A stretch of DNA of 64,000 bases from Pseudoalteromonas flavipulchra NCIMB 2033 = ATCC BAA-314 (GCA_000814665.1 JWIH01000024.1:310001-374000), one strand, 5' to 3'; counted from the stretch's first letter, positions 23,777 through 33,844 are shown. A program made the numbers and translations. Notes: generated by a model not told the origin, from the letters alone.

Positions 23777-25828
23777 ATGAAGTATTTTTTTATAACAACA
23801 ATATTTTTAAGCTCATTTTTGCTATTTGGGATCCAGCCCATGGTCGCAAAAATCATATTACCGTATTTTGGTGGGGGGAGTGCGGTGTGGACTGCCTGTA
23901 TGCTTTTTTATCAGAGCTTATTATTGGTTGGTTATCTTTATTCATTTTGTATTAGTAAGCTGAAAACTGTCTATCAGCAGCTCGCGGTGCACAGTGTGTT
24001 GCTGGTTGTCGGAATGGCACTGATGCCGCTTAGTCTGGAGTCAATTGCGACGACGGAAATTTCAACACAGCCGTTTTTTGATATCTTCACTTTACTGTTG
24101 CTGGGAATAGGTGCGCCGTATTTTGTGCTGTCGGCCACTTCGCCACTGCTTCAGTATTGGCTTAGTCATTCGGTAAAAAGCGTCCAGGTCTATCGGCTGT
24201 ATTCAGTTTCGAACGTTGCAGCCATGATGGCACTGTTTTGCTATCCATTGATCATCGAATATAACTTGGCGCTGTCTATGCAGGTCTGGATGTGGTCAGG
24301 TTTATATATCGCATTTTCTTTGTTCAATTTTTACTGCCTTTATCAGGTCTATCGCAATACGGACAAGAAAGCCACTCAGCCAGTTCAAACAGCGCAATCT
24401 AAGCTGGCATCAGGGGTAAATATCACCAGATGTATTAAGTGGTTTTTACTCTCTGCGACAGGTGTTATTCTGCTTGTATCGACGACCAACAACCTGACGA
24501 TCAATGTCCCACCGATCCCTTTCTTATGGACTTTACCGCTGGCGTTATATTTACTGACATATATATTGTGTTTCTTCGATGAGAGAGTGTATCTTAAGTG
24601 GTACTGGAACCTTATGTTTTCTGTTGTATCCTTGGTGGCACTGTTTTTATTCTCTATTGGCTCGCAGTTTGCGATCACTGAACAAATCTGCCTGTATCTC
24701 GTTGTGTTGTTTGTTGCTTGTATTATCTGCCATGGTGAAATAGCCAAATCTAAACCAGGCAACGAAGACATGACCCTGTTTTACCTGATACTGGCTGCTG
24801 GCGGATGTGCAGGTAGTGTATTTGCGTCCATTCTAGCCACTGAATTGTTTACTCAGTACTATGAGTACATTGTTGGTATATGCTTGGTCTTTGTGTTGTC
24901 CATTGCAATGGAATGGCAAAAACAGCAAGGGAAAGTAGAGCGCAAATTGGTCTACCTAAATGTTGTAGGTTGCTTGGTGTTTGTCAGTTTGTTTTACCTG
25001 ATGCAAAGTCAGTTTAATAAATATAATGTTTACGAATCTCGTAATTTTTTCGGTATTATACAGGTGAAGGATATTGTGAATATCGATAATCCACAACGCA
25101 GGCTAATCGATGGCTACACGTCGCATGGGGCACAAGCATTGGCTCATCAAGGTAAGCCTATGCCATTAAGTTACTATCGCCCGGAAACAGGGGTAGGTAT
25201 TATGCTCAACCTGATGGCTAATAATGGCTCAGGTAATAAAGTGGGCATTATCGGTCTGGGTGTGGGGGCATTAGCATACTATGGGCAAGCACAGGATGAG
25301 TTTGTATTTTATGAGATCAATCCGGATGTTGAGTATGTTGCTAAAAGATACTTTAACTACCTGACAACCTCGGCGGCAACTATAGATGTGCGCTCCGGTG
25401 ATGCGCGGGTGAGCTTAGCTAATGATTACCAGCAAAATGGTGCTCAAGGGTTTGACATGCTGATTGTGGATGCGTTTTCAAGTGACTCTATTCCTCAGCA
25501 CTTGTTAACCAGAGAAGCGCTCGCCTTGTATGAGCAGCACTTGGCGGCTGATGGGGTGCTGGTGTTCCACATTTCCAACAGTTACCTAGATCTGAGAGCG
25601 ATTATGTCTGGTATCGAAGCGCAAAGTGGCTTGCAGTCTCGGTACTTTAAAACATCAGACTCCGCGACCGATACAGATCAAGCTGAGTGGGTGATATTCA
25701 CTAGTAATATGCGCTATTTGGCTGATCCTCAAGTGGTGAGTAGGAGTGTGCCGCTGCGGGAAGTGAGTCAGAATGTGATCCAATGGAGCGATAACCATTC
25801 CAGCCTCCTTTCGGTGATCAAGCTATGA
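23777..25828 (+). CDS. Membrane-fused spermidine-synthase-like protein
   Basis: 683 residues. The first about 440 residues hold around eleven transmembrane helices, starting FLSSFLLFGIQPMVAKIILP and FGGGSAVWTACMLFYQ, a pattern typical of the 'fused MFS/spermidine synthase' group. The C-terminal about 220 residues are a methyltransferase-like spermidine synthase fold: GIIGLGVGALAYYG (nucleotide-binding loop), FYEINPDVEYVAKRYF and LIVDAFSSDSIPQHLLT. Many members lack polyamine synthase activity and their substrates are unknown. It is the only intact large gene in an otherwise decayed segment. Start has no strong ribosome site. Confidence 0.85.
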   Translation: MKYFFITTIFLSSFLLFGIQPMVAKIILPYFGGGSAVWTACMLFYQSLLLVGYLYSFCISKLKTVYQQLAVHSVLLVVGMALMPLSLESIATTEISTQPFFDIFTLLLLGIGAPYFVLSATSPLLQYWLSHSVKSVQVYRLYSVSNVAAMMALFCYPLIIEYNLALSMQVWMWSGLYIAFSLFNFYCLYQVYRNTDKKATQPVQTAQSKLASGVNITRCIKWFLLSATGVILLVSTTNNLTINVPPIPFLWTLPLALYLLTYILCFFDERVYLKWYWNLMFSVVSLVALFLFSIGSQFAITEQICLYLVVLFVACIICHGEIAKSKPGNEDMTLFYLILAAGGCAGSVFASILATELFTQYYEYIVGICLVFVLSIAMEWQKQQGKVERKLVYLNVVGCLVFVSLFYLMQSQFNKYNVYESRNFFGIIQVKDIVNIDNPQRRLIDGYTSHGAQALAHQGKPMPLSYYRPETGVGIMLNLMANNGSGNKVGIIGLGVGALAYYGQAQDEFVFYEINPDVEYVAKRYFNYLTTSAATIDVRSGDARVSLANDYQQNGAQGFDMLIVDAFSSDSIPQHLLTREALALYEQHLAADGVLVFHISNSYLDLRAIMSGIEAQSGLQSRYFKTSDSATDTDQAEWVIFTSNMRYLADPQVVSRSVPLREVSQNVIQWSDNHSSLLSVIKL

Positions 25829-26463
25829 AAGCGGGGCGCCATCATAAAAGGGTGGCGCCTGAAACAGAGAGGTTTTTTTAATCGGATATTTGTGCAGTTT
25901 GGAACTGGCCATGTCTGGCGCAGCTCTAAGCTGTCCTTAAATGTAGTACTAGTAGGTAAACGCTGGTTGTATCTGACTTATGTTCAACAAGTCGCATACA
26001 CTATCGTGATGCCAACGCCAAAACGATACCTGGTAAGCCTTGTCCTAGCAATAATTAGGGGAGAATGCAGGTGAAGTTCGGGAGAGTTATTTTTCTCAGG
26101 GGAATTTATGGGGTCTGTTTTAAAAAGGTTTGTGCTTCTGCTGCTGATTATGCTCGGTATCGCATTGGCCTATATTTTCACTACGTTTAAGTTTGATAGC
26201 GGCAAAGAAATTGAGCTCAAATATGGTCTCCTCCCTTATTGCAAGGTTTCTTTAGTAAATAACAGGGACAGGATTGCTGTCATATATACGGTCTGTTAAT
26301 GAGTTCTATTTGAAACTCTGACCTAGATGTAAATCGCGCATATTGTCCTAATCAGGTTATCGGTATTTAGCTACCCCTGAGCTCGACAGGTTTTCAATAT
26401 GCCGGTTTGACCTGTTATGTCATCTACTTCAGTCACTTTCGCAATTCGGTGAAAGAAATCTAC
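25829..26463. other. Intergenic stretch with weak hairpin
   Basis: A 7-bp stem (GGCGCCA, 25835-25841, with 25853-25859) just after the synthase-like gene, with a T7 run 13 bases later, may be a weak terminator. One candidate small ORF (26108-26299) is listed separately. The rest shows nothing definite up to the IS element. Confidence 0.4.
26108..26299 (+). CDS. Possible small membrane peptide, 63 residues
   Basis: AGGGGA precedes the ATG. The N-terminal helix (LKRFVLLLLIMLGIALAYIF) is membrane-like; the rest is unremarkable. No family is recognised and it lies in a decayed region, so it may be the stub of a longer protein. Confidence 0.3.
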   Translation: MGSVLKRFVLLLLIMLGIALAYIFTTFKFDSGKEIELKYGLLPYCKVSLVNNRDRIAVIYTVC

Positions 26464-27474
26464 TTATCTTGCTTGATATGCCTCTTTTGATACTGTAATT
26501 GCCCAGGCCACTCTAGCCATTTTATTCGCATAAGCGACACAGGCTTTATTATGCCCTCGCGTTTGTACAAGTCGATTTATCCAAAGACTCAGTTGGTCTG
26601 TTTTATACTTTGCTCTCGATACAACCGATTTCGCCCCTTGAATAAGTAAACACCTCAAATATCGATTACCACGCTTACTTATCCCGAGCAAAACTGATTT
26701 TCCACCCGTACTACGTTGCTTGGGCACGAGCCCTAATGAGGCTGAAACATCTCGCCCTTTTGTATAACCACTACCATTACCCACTTCGTTAAAGTAACGA
26801 CTTGCAACTATTGGCCCTATGCCCGGAATACTCTGTAAATTGACGCATATCTCATTGTTTTTAACTTGCTCTTTTATCTGTTGATTGTACGTTTCAATAC
26901 TTTCATCAAGCACTTGTAGGAGTTTATAGAGTTGGCTAAGCACTTGTTTAAAGCTCGCGGTCAATACTCGCTCCTCACCTAACAAAGCAGCCACTTCTTT
27001 GCGAACATTTTCGATACCTTTAGTAATGGCAATGCCGTACTCAAGTAGCAAACCTCGAATTTGATTACTCAGTGCTGTTCGTTGACCAATTGCAAGCTCT
27101 CTCACTTTATGGATTGTTTGACTATCTTGCTGCTCTAATGTTTTCACTGGAACTGAGTGAATATGTGCCTGCTGTGATGCAATTAAATTTGCATACGCAT
27201 CGTTGTAATCATTTTTATTCTCCGTCAAAAATGGCTTCACGTGTTGTGGTGGTATGAGTTCAACTTGAAAACCTAATTGGCTAATTTCACGCCCTTAATA
27301 ATTAGAGGTTCCACACGCTTCCATGACTAATTTACAATTTGGCATTTTTGCCAAATAAGTCAGTAGTTGACGACGTTTAATAGCTTTCTTTACTACAATC
27401 TTATTAGATAGGTTACATCCAATAAAATGAAAAATATTTTTTGCGATATCGATACTGATTGTTGTAATTTGCAT
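26464..27474 (-). mobile_element. IS110-family insertion sequence, transposase with internal stop
   Basis: The minus strand from the ATG at 27474 encodes an IS110/IS1111 type transposase of about 336 codons. The DEDD domain shows SIDIAKN, VMEACGT and KNDYNDAYAN. The C-terminal Tnp_IS116 region has LQSIPGIGPIVASRY, GRDVSASLGLVPKQRSTGGK and GNRYLRCLLIQGA. A TAA at 27295-27297 interrupts the frame right after ACGTSNY, where family members continue with a Trp; the frame is otherwise intact. So the element is probably inactive. IS110 elements lack clear terminal inverted repeats, so exact ends cannot be set; flanks up to about 27560 may belong to it. Confidence 0.85.
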
Positions 27475-27904
27475 TTGGTCTTCTCCCATTTTGATTGTTT
27501 GCAATTCAATCATGGCGCACCGATGCCGAGTGTGGGAGGAGACCATTACATCAGGTTACTTAGTAACGTAATACAGCATGCTAAGCCTAAAACAGCATTT
27601 ACCATTCACGCTGTATGCTCATGAATATACAGCGTATTTTTAAATTGCGATTGTGGATAATAGAGTTGGGGTAGAAGCTGATATTCGCAACAAGACATTT
27701 GAGCTGTTTTATACATAGAGGCGTCATATTGGCAATGTTAGCCTTTGGCTAACTTATTAGTGCTGCAACAGCTCTGTGGCGAGATACATTGTGAGGAGTC
27801 TTAATTAGGGGGCGAAAAACTCCGTTTTTCTGTAGCTAAACACGTGGGCAAAGCGAGTGCACGTTCATTGCAGCCAGAGCCAGAGAGAATAAACACAGTC
27901 AATG
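27475..27904. other. Flank of IS element, no gene seen
   Basis: Includes the probable non-coding end of the IS110 element (where the bridge RNA of such elements is encoded) and about 300 bp without a supported gene up to the end of the M48 protease gene. Confidence 0.35.
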
Positions 27905-28678
27905 TTAGAGACTTTGCTTTATTCGCTCTATCCGTTGCTCAAAGCTTGGGTGTGTGCTTAACCAACTATGCTGTTCGTCGCTTTCCTTGGCGAGTTTTTC
28001 GAATATAGAGATCATCGCATCATTATTACCATACAGCGTCATTAGCTTGTTGTGCGCGTACAAATCAGCCTCAAGCTCAGCTTGTTGAGAGTAATTTTGG
28101 TTGATACCTAACATTGCGCCCTGCATCATAAGATCTGAGAGCGCAGAGATGTCACCCAATACGACACTCAAACTGACAAATACGATAGACGAGCTCACAA
28201 GGGATTCCATGACGTGATTATGCTCCACATGGCCAATTTCGTGGAGTAACACTGCGCTAAGTTCTTGCTGAGTCGATGCCAGTTCGACCATGTTATCGGT
28301 GATCACAATGCTACCATTGGCCAGTGCCATGGCGTTGGCTTTATCTTTCCACTGCCTAAATTCAAGTTTAAATTCACGTTCACTCGATGCATTGGCGCCA
28401 AGCAACGAGACAAATAAAGCTCGAGTCTCTTGCTGTTTGATTTCACTTAGCTTTGACTCCGAGAATTCCGAATTATCTAGCTCATTTAGGCTTCCTTCGT
28501 CGATGATTTGGTAGATTTGTTTGGGCAGTGAGGCTGAGATCTCTTCAGCGAAGTAAGGCACGCCTTTGGTATAAAACTGATAACCACTAAATAAAACGAC
28601 CACAACCGTGGCCGCTATAATCCAAAGCCACTGCGTTTCTTTAGATTGTTTGATTCTGCTGTGTATCTTTGAGCTCAT
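27905..28678 (-). CDS. M48 family metalloprotease
   Basis: 257 residues. One N-terminal transmembrane helix (about 17-34) is followed by the zinc protease motif HEIGHVEHNH (about 145-154) and the third ligand region QAELEADLYAHNKL (about 202-215), ending in the typical STHPSFEQRIERI. Similar to HtpX/BepA-like proteases that clear damaged membrane or outer-membrane proteins. Its start overlaps the end of the TM2 gene by 38 bases, so the two are translated together. Confidence 0.92.
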   Translation of the reverse strand: MSSKIHSRIKQSKETQWLWIIAATVVVVLFSGYQFYTKGVPYFAEEISASLPKQIYQIIDEGSLNELDNSEFSESKLSEIKQQETRALFVSLLGANASSEREFKLEFRQWKDKANAMALANGSIVITDNMVELASTQQELSAVLLHEIGHVEHNHVMESLVSSSIVFVSLSVVLGDISALSDLMMQGAMLGINQNYSQQAELEADLYAHNKLMTLYGNNDAMISIFEKLAKESDEQHSWLSTHPSFEQRIERIKQSL

Positions 28679-29027
28679 CTAGCACTTCTCGCATCACATC
28701 GATGTTGTATTTTCTCACTATTTTTTGGCTATTAAATAACTGAGGTAGCTCAATTAAACACACTAAAATTAGCAGTATCCAGCCATAAAAGAGAATAAGC
28801 GCAAGCCCTATTAGCATCAAGGTGAGATTAATAGCACCACGTGCAGTTTTACCCAGATAAAAGTGATGTAAACCTGCAGCAAAGAAGTAATTGAGTACGG
28901 CGTAAGTATCAGGATCTTTTACTAGCTGTTCTTCTAGTTGGTAGTACTGCTTGCGCGCTTCAGGACTTAGCTGAGCAACTTGATTTCTCAAGGATTCTTC
29001 TTGTTCTCTTAATGCTATTTCGTCCAT
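28641..29027 (-). CDS. TM2 domain-containing membrane protein
   Basis: 128 residues. A charged N-terminal helix region (EEQLVKDPD) is followed by the TM2 signature LNYFFAAGLHHFYLGKTARG (about residues 44-63) and two membrane helices. TM2 proteins are small and poorly understood. It is co-transcribed with the M48 protease, so it may be a partner or substrate adaptor. Confidence 0.85.
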   Translation of the reverse strand: MDEIALREQEESLRNQVAQLSPEARKQYYQLEEQLVKDPDTYAVLNYFFAAGLHHFYLGKTARGAINLTLMLIGLALILFYGWILLILVCLIELPQLFNSQKIVRKYNIDVMREVLDELKDTQQNQTI

Positions 29028-29046
29028 GCAAACTCCTAGGATTAGG

Positions 29047-29283
29047 TTATGGTAGGGGATCTGATTTTACTTCAATACAATCTGGATCATTGCAGCGCCT
29101 GATCCGACAAAAACCGATACGCACGCCTTTAAAGAAGCCGTATTTTTCGATTGCTTGATAGGTATATTCAGAACATGACGGTGTAAAATTACAACTTATA
29201 TTGAAGTGGGCTTTTGCTCCACCATTCGCTTGATAGCGGCGAATGGCAGACAGAGCAAAGCGTTTAAGCACGTTTACGACCAA
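29047..29283 (-). CDS. yidD: Membrane protein insertion efficiency factor YidD-like
   Basis: 78 residues from a TTG start; a GTG four codons later (29271) is equally possible. The YidD core is present: RRYQ, CNFTPSCSEYTYQAIEKYG, FFKGVRIGFCRIRRC and DPDC. YidD helps YidC/Sec insertion and usually sits between rnpA and yidC; here it is outside that context, so it is probably a second copy. It overlaps the end of the DUF4177 gene by 20 bases. Confidence 0.85.
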   Translation of the reverse strand: MVVNVLKRFALSAIRRYQANGGAKAHFNISCNFTPSCSEYTYQAIEKYGFFKGVRIGFCRIRRCNDPDCIEVKSDPLP

Positions 29284-29488
29284 GTGTTAAGATCACGGCT
29301 TCGCGGCTCCAAAATAGCATAAAACGTTTGTTTTCGATAACTTGGAAAACAAGCTGCCAGCCATCTTGCGCTTCCATGTTTAAAGTTGCTTCAAGCTTTT
29401 TTAACGGTAATCCACTTGAGCCAAGTAACAGTGTGCCGCAGCCACCTTCAACTACATGGATAACTTTATATTCGTCGTATTGGGTCAT
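29264..29488 (-). CDS. DUF4177 domain protein
   Basis: 74 residues with the DUF4177 pattern YEYKVI...LEATLNMEAQDGWQLV followed by a strand and a basic end. The domain is of unknown function. First gene of a possible operon with yidD, TM2 and M48 genes. The ribosome site (AGGGATGT) is acceptable. Confidence 0.75.
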   Translation of the reverse strand: MTQYDEYKVIHVVEGGCGTLLLGSSGLPLKKLEATLNMEAQDGWQLVFQVIENKRFMLFWSREAVILTLGRKRA

Positions 29489-29598
29489 AATACATCCCTG
29501 ATTTAATTAGAATAAGTGAGATTTAATTCTATAGTAGCCAAGTGATCGCGACAATAGCGATTTTGTTGTTATTTTTTTAATTACAACAAAGTTTGATA

Positions 29599-30315
29599 TT
29601 ACTCATGAATAAAGCAAGATGTTACCCCAAGTGACCACTCTACAACGGCTTCAGCATGAAGTTTAGTTGTGTCATAAAGAGGGACTTGAGTATGCACTTG
29701 TTGAACGAGCAAACCTATTTCTGTGCAACCTAAAATTACCCCTTCAGCCCCTTGTTGATAGAGTGCATCGATGATGTCTAGATAAGTTTGTCTTGAGCTT
29801 GCGTTGACTTCACCGCGACATAGTTCGTCATAAATTATGTGGTGAACTAAAGTTTGTTGGTCGCAATTAGGTGTTATGACCTCAATGCCGTGAAGGTCTT
29901 GCAATCGTGCTTTATAAAAGTCTTGCTGCATCGTAAATCTCGTACCTAACAGCGCGATGCGTTTTACGCTGTCATCTTTAAGTCGCTTCGCGGTTGCGTC
30001 GGCAATATGCAGTACCGGTAAGCCTGACGCTGCGCTAATTTCATCTGAAATTTTATGCATGGTGTTGGTACAGATCACAATGGCATCTGAGCCTGCACGT
30101 TTCAACGAAGTTGCCGCACCTGCCAAAATGGTGGTCATTTTCTGCCAATCACCAGCTGCTTGAAGCTCAGCAATTTCGGCAAAGTCGACGCTATACAAGC
30201 AAAGCTTAGCACTGTGTAGTCCGCCAAGCTTTGCTTTAACGGTTTGATTGATAAGCTGGTAGTAGCTTTGTGTTGACTCCCAACTCATACCACCAATTAG
30301 CCCAAGTTGTTTCAT
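29599..30315 (-). CDS. Aspartate/glutamate racemase family protein
   Basis: 238 residues. GLIGGMSWESTQSYY at the N-terminus, the first catalytic Cys in IVICTNTMHKISDEI (about residue 83) and the second in GVILGCTEIGLLV (about 197) identify a PLP-independent racemase of the aspartate racemase/EcL-DER type. Converts L- to D-amino acids, most likely Asp or Glu. Stands alone. Confidence 0.92.
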   Translation of the reverse strand: MKQLGLIGGMSWESTQSYYQLINQTVKAKLGGLHSAKLCLYSVDFAEIAELQAAGDWQKMTTILAGAATSLKRAGSDAIVICTNTMHKISDEISAASGLPVLHIADATAKRLKDDSVKRIALLGTRFTMQQDFYKARLQDLHGIEVITPNCDQQTLVHHIIYDELCRGEVNASSRQTYLDIIDALYQQGAEGVILGCTEIGLLVQQVHTQVPLYDTTKLHAEAVVEWSLGVTSCFIHE

Positions 30316-30378
30316 AGTGATTGCTCGTTATTTGCTGATAATAACGACAATAACGGATCTGGGTTGAAACTTGAACCG

Positions 30379-31512
30379 TCAGCTTAAGGCGAGTTGACGG
30401 TTTTTCTTACTCTTGAGTTTCTTACGCTTTCTTTGCCACCATAAATATAACCCAGTCAAGCCAAGTAATACGGGGGCGAGTCCCATAATACACCAAATTA
30501 TTTTACTGGTAAGCCCTGCAAAGTGGCCAAAGTGAAGCTTTCTAAAACTGTCGATTACCCGGTCTACAGTAGACGCCGTTCGAATATCGTAGGCAAAGGT
30601 TTGTTTACCAGATTGCGCGTCAAAGCTAACCGTTGCTGCATAGTTACTAATGAACGGGTTGGCATCGGCCACGCTGCCAAAAATGGTAATGCTGGTTTGC
30701 TCTGGCTCAAATGGAAATAGCCAGTAGGTCGGTTTAAGTCCGTCAACCGCACGATGGCTTTGGGTCATCATGGCATCAAAATCTAATGAGTGATTAAACA
30801 TTGCGTGGCTGACAATATGGTGCTCATCTTCTTGATGCTCAAAAGCCTCGTGGTAATACTCCACTGCATTAAAGTAAACGCCAGTAATGCCGAGCGCGAG
30901 TAATACTGGCGCACTCCAAATGCCAATTACCTTATGCAGGTCGCTCATCATGACGAGTCGAGGAGCTTGTCGCCTAAAGCTAAAGAATCGCCGCCAAAAG
31001 CGCCGATATATCACTAAGCCGGAAACACCGAGCAGGGTAAAAAGTATAGCCACAGCTAAACCGATAACAACACCCATGTGTGGAAAGGTTTTACTCACAT
31101 CATCAAGTAGTAAGGTGTAATGTAGGTGGAGAATAAAATCAGTAAAGTCGCTGTGAATACCCACAGGCTCGCTTAGCATTTTACCCGCGTATGGATCTAG
31201 ATACGTTTTAAACCATGTGTCTGTGCCATGCTTTAATAAATAGACTCTATCAGCTTCGTAGCCGTTATCGAATATTTCCCAGCTACCAATTTCATAATTT
31301 GGGTGGGTGTCTGCGACATAATTAACGAGCATCTTCATGGGCTGACGTTGGACGTCTTGGTCCTGATAAGTCAATGTCGCTTGCTTTGGAAGTAATAGGC
31401 TATCTATCTCGAACTTAAACACCAACATGCTACCTGTGACTGACATAACGGCGAGCGGCAGTATCGCGATTAATGCCATTGCACTGTGCCATTTAAATAG
31501 TGTTTTACGCAT
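30379..31512 (-). CDS. PepSY-associated iron-regulated membrane protein
   Basis: 377 residues with four transmembrane helices: the first at about 12-32 (FKWHSAMALIAILPLAVMSV), others around 140-165, 190-212 and 340-360, with PepSY-like periplasmic stretches between. Such proteins accompany siderophore receptors and may reduce or release iron in the periplasm. It lies downstream of the TonB receptor on the same strand, separated by a hairpin repeat, and faces a Fur-like AT-rich stretch (tgagaatgaataaag, around 31534-31549). Function is inferred from context. Confidence 0.85.
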   Translation of the reverse strand: MRKTLFKWHSAMALIAILPLAVMSVTGSMLVFKFEIDSLLLPKQATLTYQDQDVQRQPMKMLVNYVADTHPNYEIGSWEIFDNGYEADRVYLLKHGTDTWFKTYLDPYAGKMLSEPVGIHSDFTDFILHLHYTLLLDDVSKTFPHMGVVIGLAVAILFTLLGVSGLVIYRRFWRRFFSFRRQAPRLVMMSDLHKVIGIWSAPVLLALGITGVYFNAVEYYHEAFEHQEDEHHIVSHAMFNHSLDFDAMMTQSHRAVDGLKPTYWLFPFEPEQTSITIFGSVADANPFISNYAATVSFDAQSGKQTFAYDIRTASTVDRVIDSFRKLHFGHFAGLTSKIIWCIMGLAPVLLGLTGLYLWWQRKRKKLKSKKNRQLALS

Positions 31513-31579
31513 TGTTTTCCTTTGAGTTAAAGCTAAATGAGAATGAATAAAGAGATGAATTAACAGGCTGAATTAACAA

Positions 31580-31623
31580 GGACACCCACCTTAATGCTTG
31601 CAGGCGCATTAAGGTGGGTGTCC
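31580..31623. repeat. REP-like hairpin with GGACACCCACC arms
   Basis: A perfect 17-bp inverted repeat (31580-31596 and 31607-31623) with a 10-base loop, between the receptor and PepSY genes. The same core GGACACCCAYC occurs at 45056-45160, so this is a dispersed palindromic repeat. It may also act as a terminator or stabiliser. Confidence 0.75.
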
Positions 31624-31673
31624 GTTTAAATCTTTCAGTCTATGTCCTTCCGTAAGCTCTCCTAGATGAATGA

Positions 31674-33779
31674 CTAAAAGCGATAGTGAAGACCTATATC
31701 GGCTTTGCGCTCAGCACCCATCCAGCAGTTGCTTTCGTCATAGCATGCACCAACGTATCGCTTGTCACTGAGGTTACTAATACTAAAGGTGATCCTGGCT
31801 TGCTCGCTGAGTTCATAATCAAAGGCGATGTCGAATAAGGTATAGGATGGCACGGTATCTGAGTTGTATTTGCCAACATAACTCTCGCCAACATACCGAG
31901 CACCAACACTTACTTTAAGTGCGTCTAGCAGGTTTGGATAATAGTTCAACCAAAGCGATGCGGTATTATCTGCAACCCACACTAAGCGTTTCCCCACCAA
32001 ATCTTGGTCTAATTCATTTTTAGTGACTTTCTGGTCTAGATGCGTGGCATTGAACTGCACATCAACTTGTTCGTTAAAGGTGTGAGAAGCCTCAAGCTCA
32101 ATACCTTTGGACTGGATTTCACCAGCTTGAGTTTTCGTGACAAAGTCTTTGCTGTTAATGATTTCGTTCTGCTTGGTGAGATCGAATAGCGCAAATGTTA
32201 GCTGTGTATCGCGAGATTGATATTTAACGCCAAGTTCCCATTGTTCTGCTTCAGTTGGCTTGAAGGCTTGTTGAGTTATGCTATCTTCTCCTGCAACGGG
32301 TTCAAATGACTGACTATAGCTCACGTAAGGTCGCCAACCAGAATCCAGCTGATAAAGTGCGGCAATCCTCCCGGTGAGTTGGGTGTCATCAATATTTGAT
32401 TCCGTTTGCCACTCGGTGCCAGCGTAGTTTTTATCAGCAGTAACATCACTGGTGAAACTGTCGTATCTAAGACCTGCCAAGAGGGTCAATGCTGATATTG
32501 TCACTTCGTCTTGGATGTAAAACGCACGGTTACTTTGTTCAATATCGTGCGCTTCGGTATAGAAGTTAAGTGGCAAAGCGCTGACATCAAATGCTGCATA
32601 ATTGGGCGCTGCTAGGTTGATGTTTGGTGTGCCTGTCCCGAGTGTATCCCAATACCCTACGGTTGAGCTTAAGCTTTTGTATTCAAAACCTAAGAGCAAG
32701 TGATGTGATGAGTCGCCAACTGTAAAGTGAGTAGACAATTGATTGTCTAAAACATAGCCATGTTGCGTTTCATCGGTTTTATATGCTGAACGGGCAAGTA
32801 TGGTGTCGCTATCAGCAATTAAGTTTTGGTTATAGGTATTTTGCTGCAGGCCTTCTGCATCGGTGTAACGCCAGTTGGCAAACAAAGACCAATCGTCAGA
32901 CAAACTGTGTTCCAACTTTAGCCCTGCCATTAGCGTTGTTCTATCAAAATTAGACCAATTGATATCGCCTGCAAATGCATCTGCATCTAGATAACCATAA
33001 CTTGCGCGCGTAAGCGTACCAACGCTATGTAAGGGGGTAGATGGTATGGCTTTGGGATCGTCTTGGTAATAAAGCTGTGCAGTTAACGCCGTATCATGGT
33101 TCGGTTGCCAGCGCAGTGAAGGTGCAAATACAGTGCGTTCTTCTTCAGTTGTTTTTTGCTGGCCATCACTTGTTCTTGATAGCGCAATGGCACGATAGCT
33201 CAGCTCATCGGTGATCACACCTCCATGATCAACGCCGATTTCTTTGAGCGCTCTGCTACCGACTCTCAGGCGAACCTGTGTTTGCTCAGTGCCATTGGCA
33301 AGCTTTGCGATTTGATTCACCATGCCACCTGGTGGTGCTGAGCCGTAAAGTACTGACGCAGGGCCTTTTAGCACCTCAATGGTGTCGGTGGCAAAGGCAT
33401 CAACTTGAGGATATAGATTCCAAAGATTATTGGATTGCAGTTCTAGGCCATCGTAATAATTTCGATAAGATTCAAAACCGCGAATAGTGTATTGGTCAAA
33501 AATGGTGACTGTACTGCGGCTTTCTGGTGTGATACCAGAAACATAGCGTAACGCAGCATTGACCGAGTCAGCTTGGCGTAGTTGCAGGGTATCTTGATCT
33601 ATATGAGAAATAGAAAAGGGCGCGTTGATTGGTGCTAAAGACGACTTTGTTCCGGTACTTTTATATTGACTGCCCTGAACTTCTATTCTTTCTAACTCAT
33701 CTTTTTGGTTTTCATTGGCACTGGTGGTTTGAGAAAGCAGTGAGAGGCACACTGCAGCATAGAGCGTGTTAATTTTCAT
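31674..33779 (-). CDS. TonB-dependent siderophore receptor
   Basis: 701 residues. Signal peptide (1-21), TonB-box-like ERIEVQG, plug domain from about 45 (INAPFSISHIDQDTL; GFESYRNYYDGLELQ; VLKGPASVLYGSAPPGGMVNQ) and a 22-strand barrel ending in HYRF with terminal Phe. Imports a ferric siderophore of unknown type. A Fur-like box precedes the gene, and an AraC regulator of the siderophore-sensing kind follows upstream. Barrel loops carry two cysteines (GACYDESNCW). Confidence 0.93.
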   Translation of the reverse strand: MKINTLYAAVCLSLLSQTTSANENQKDELERIEVQGSQYKSTGTKSSLAPINAPFSISHIDQDTLQLRQADSVNAALRYVSGITPESRSTVTIFDQYTIRGFESYRNYYDGLELQSNNLWNLYPQVDAFATDTIEVLKGPASVLYGSAPPGGMVNQIAKLANGTEQTQVRLRVGSRALKEIGVDHGGVITDELSYRAIALSRTSDGQQKTTEEERTVFAPSLRWQPNHDTALTAQLYYQDDPKAIPSTPLHSVGTLTRASYGYLDADAFAGDINWSNFDRTTLMAGLKLEHSLSDDWSLFANWRYTDAEGLQQNTYNQNLIADSDTILARSAYKTDETQHGYVLDNQLSTHFTVGDSSHHLLLGFEYKSLSSTVGYWDTLGTGTPNINLAAPNYAAFDVSALPLNFYTEAHDIEQSNRAFYIQDEVTISALTLLAGLRYDSFTSDVTADKNYAGTEWQTESNIDDTQLTGRIAALYQLDSGWRPYVSYSQSFEPVAGEDSITQQAFKPTEAEQWELGVKYQSRDTQLTFALFDLTKQNEIINSKDFVTKTQAGEIQSKGIELEASHTFNEQVDVQFNATHLDQKVTKNELDQDLVGKRLVWVADNTASLWLNYYPNLLDALKVSVGARYVGESYVGKYNSDTVPSYTLFDIAFDYELSEQARITFSISNLSDKRYVGACYDESNCWMGAERKADIGLHYRF

Positions 33780-33794
33780 TGTTCTACTACTATG

Positions 33795-33815
33795 GATAAT
33801 GAGAGTGATTCTTAT
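33795..33815 (-). promoter_or_regulatory. Fur-like box before siderophore receptor
   Basis: GATAATGAGAGTGATTCTT matches the 19-bp Fur consensus at about 14 positions. It lies 16-36 bp upstream of the receptor start, within the expected promoter. Confidence 0.6.
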
Positions 33816-33844
33816 TATATATATTTTGCACGGTTCAGTTTTGT

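Noticed and set aside
22371..25828. HlyD adaptor and synthase-like protein as a working export system for the peptides at 9-10 kb
   Set aside because: The adaptor is broken at three places, no ABC transporter is present, and the loci are 12 kb apart.
25892..26074. 60-residue frame after the spermidine-synthase-like gene
   Set aside because: No ribosome site and no protein features; likely chance.
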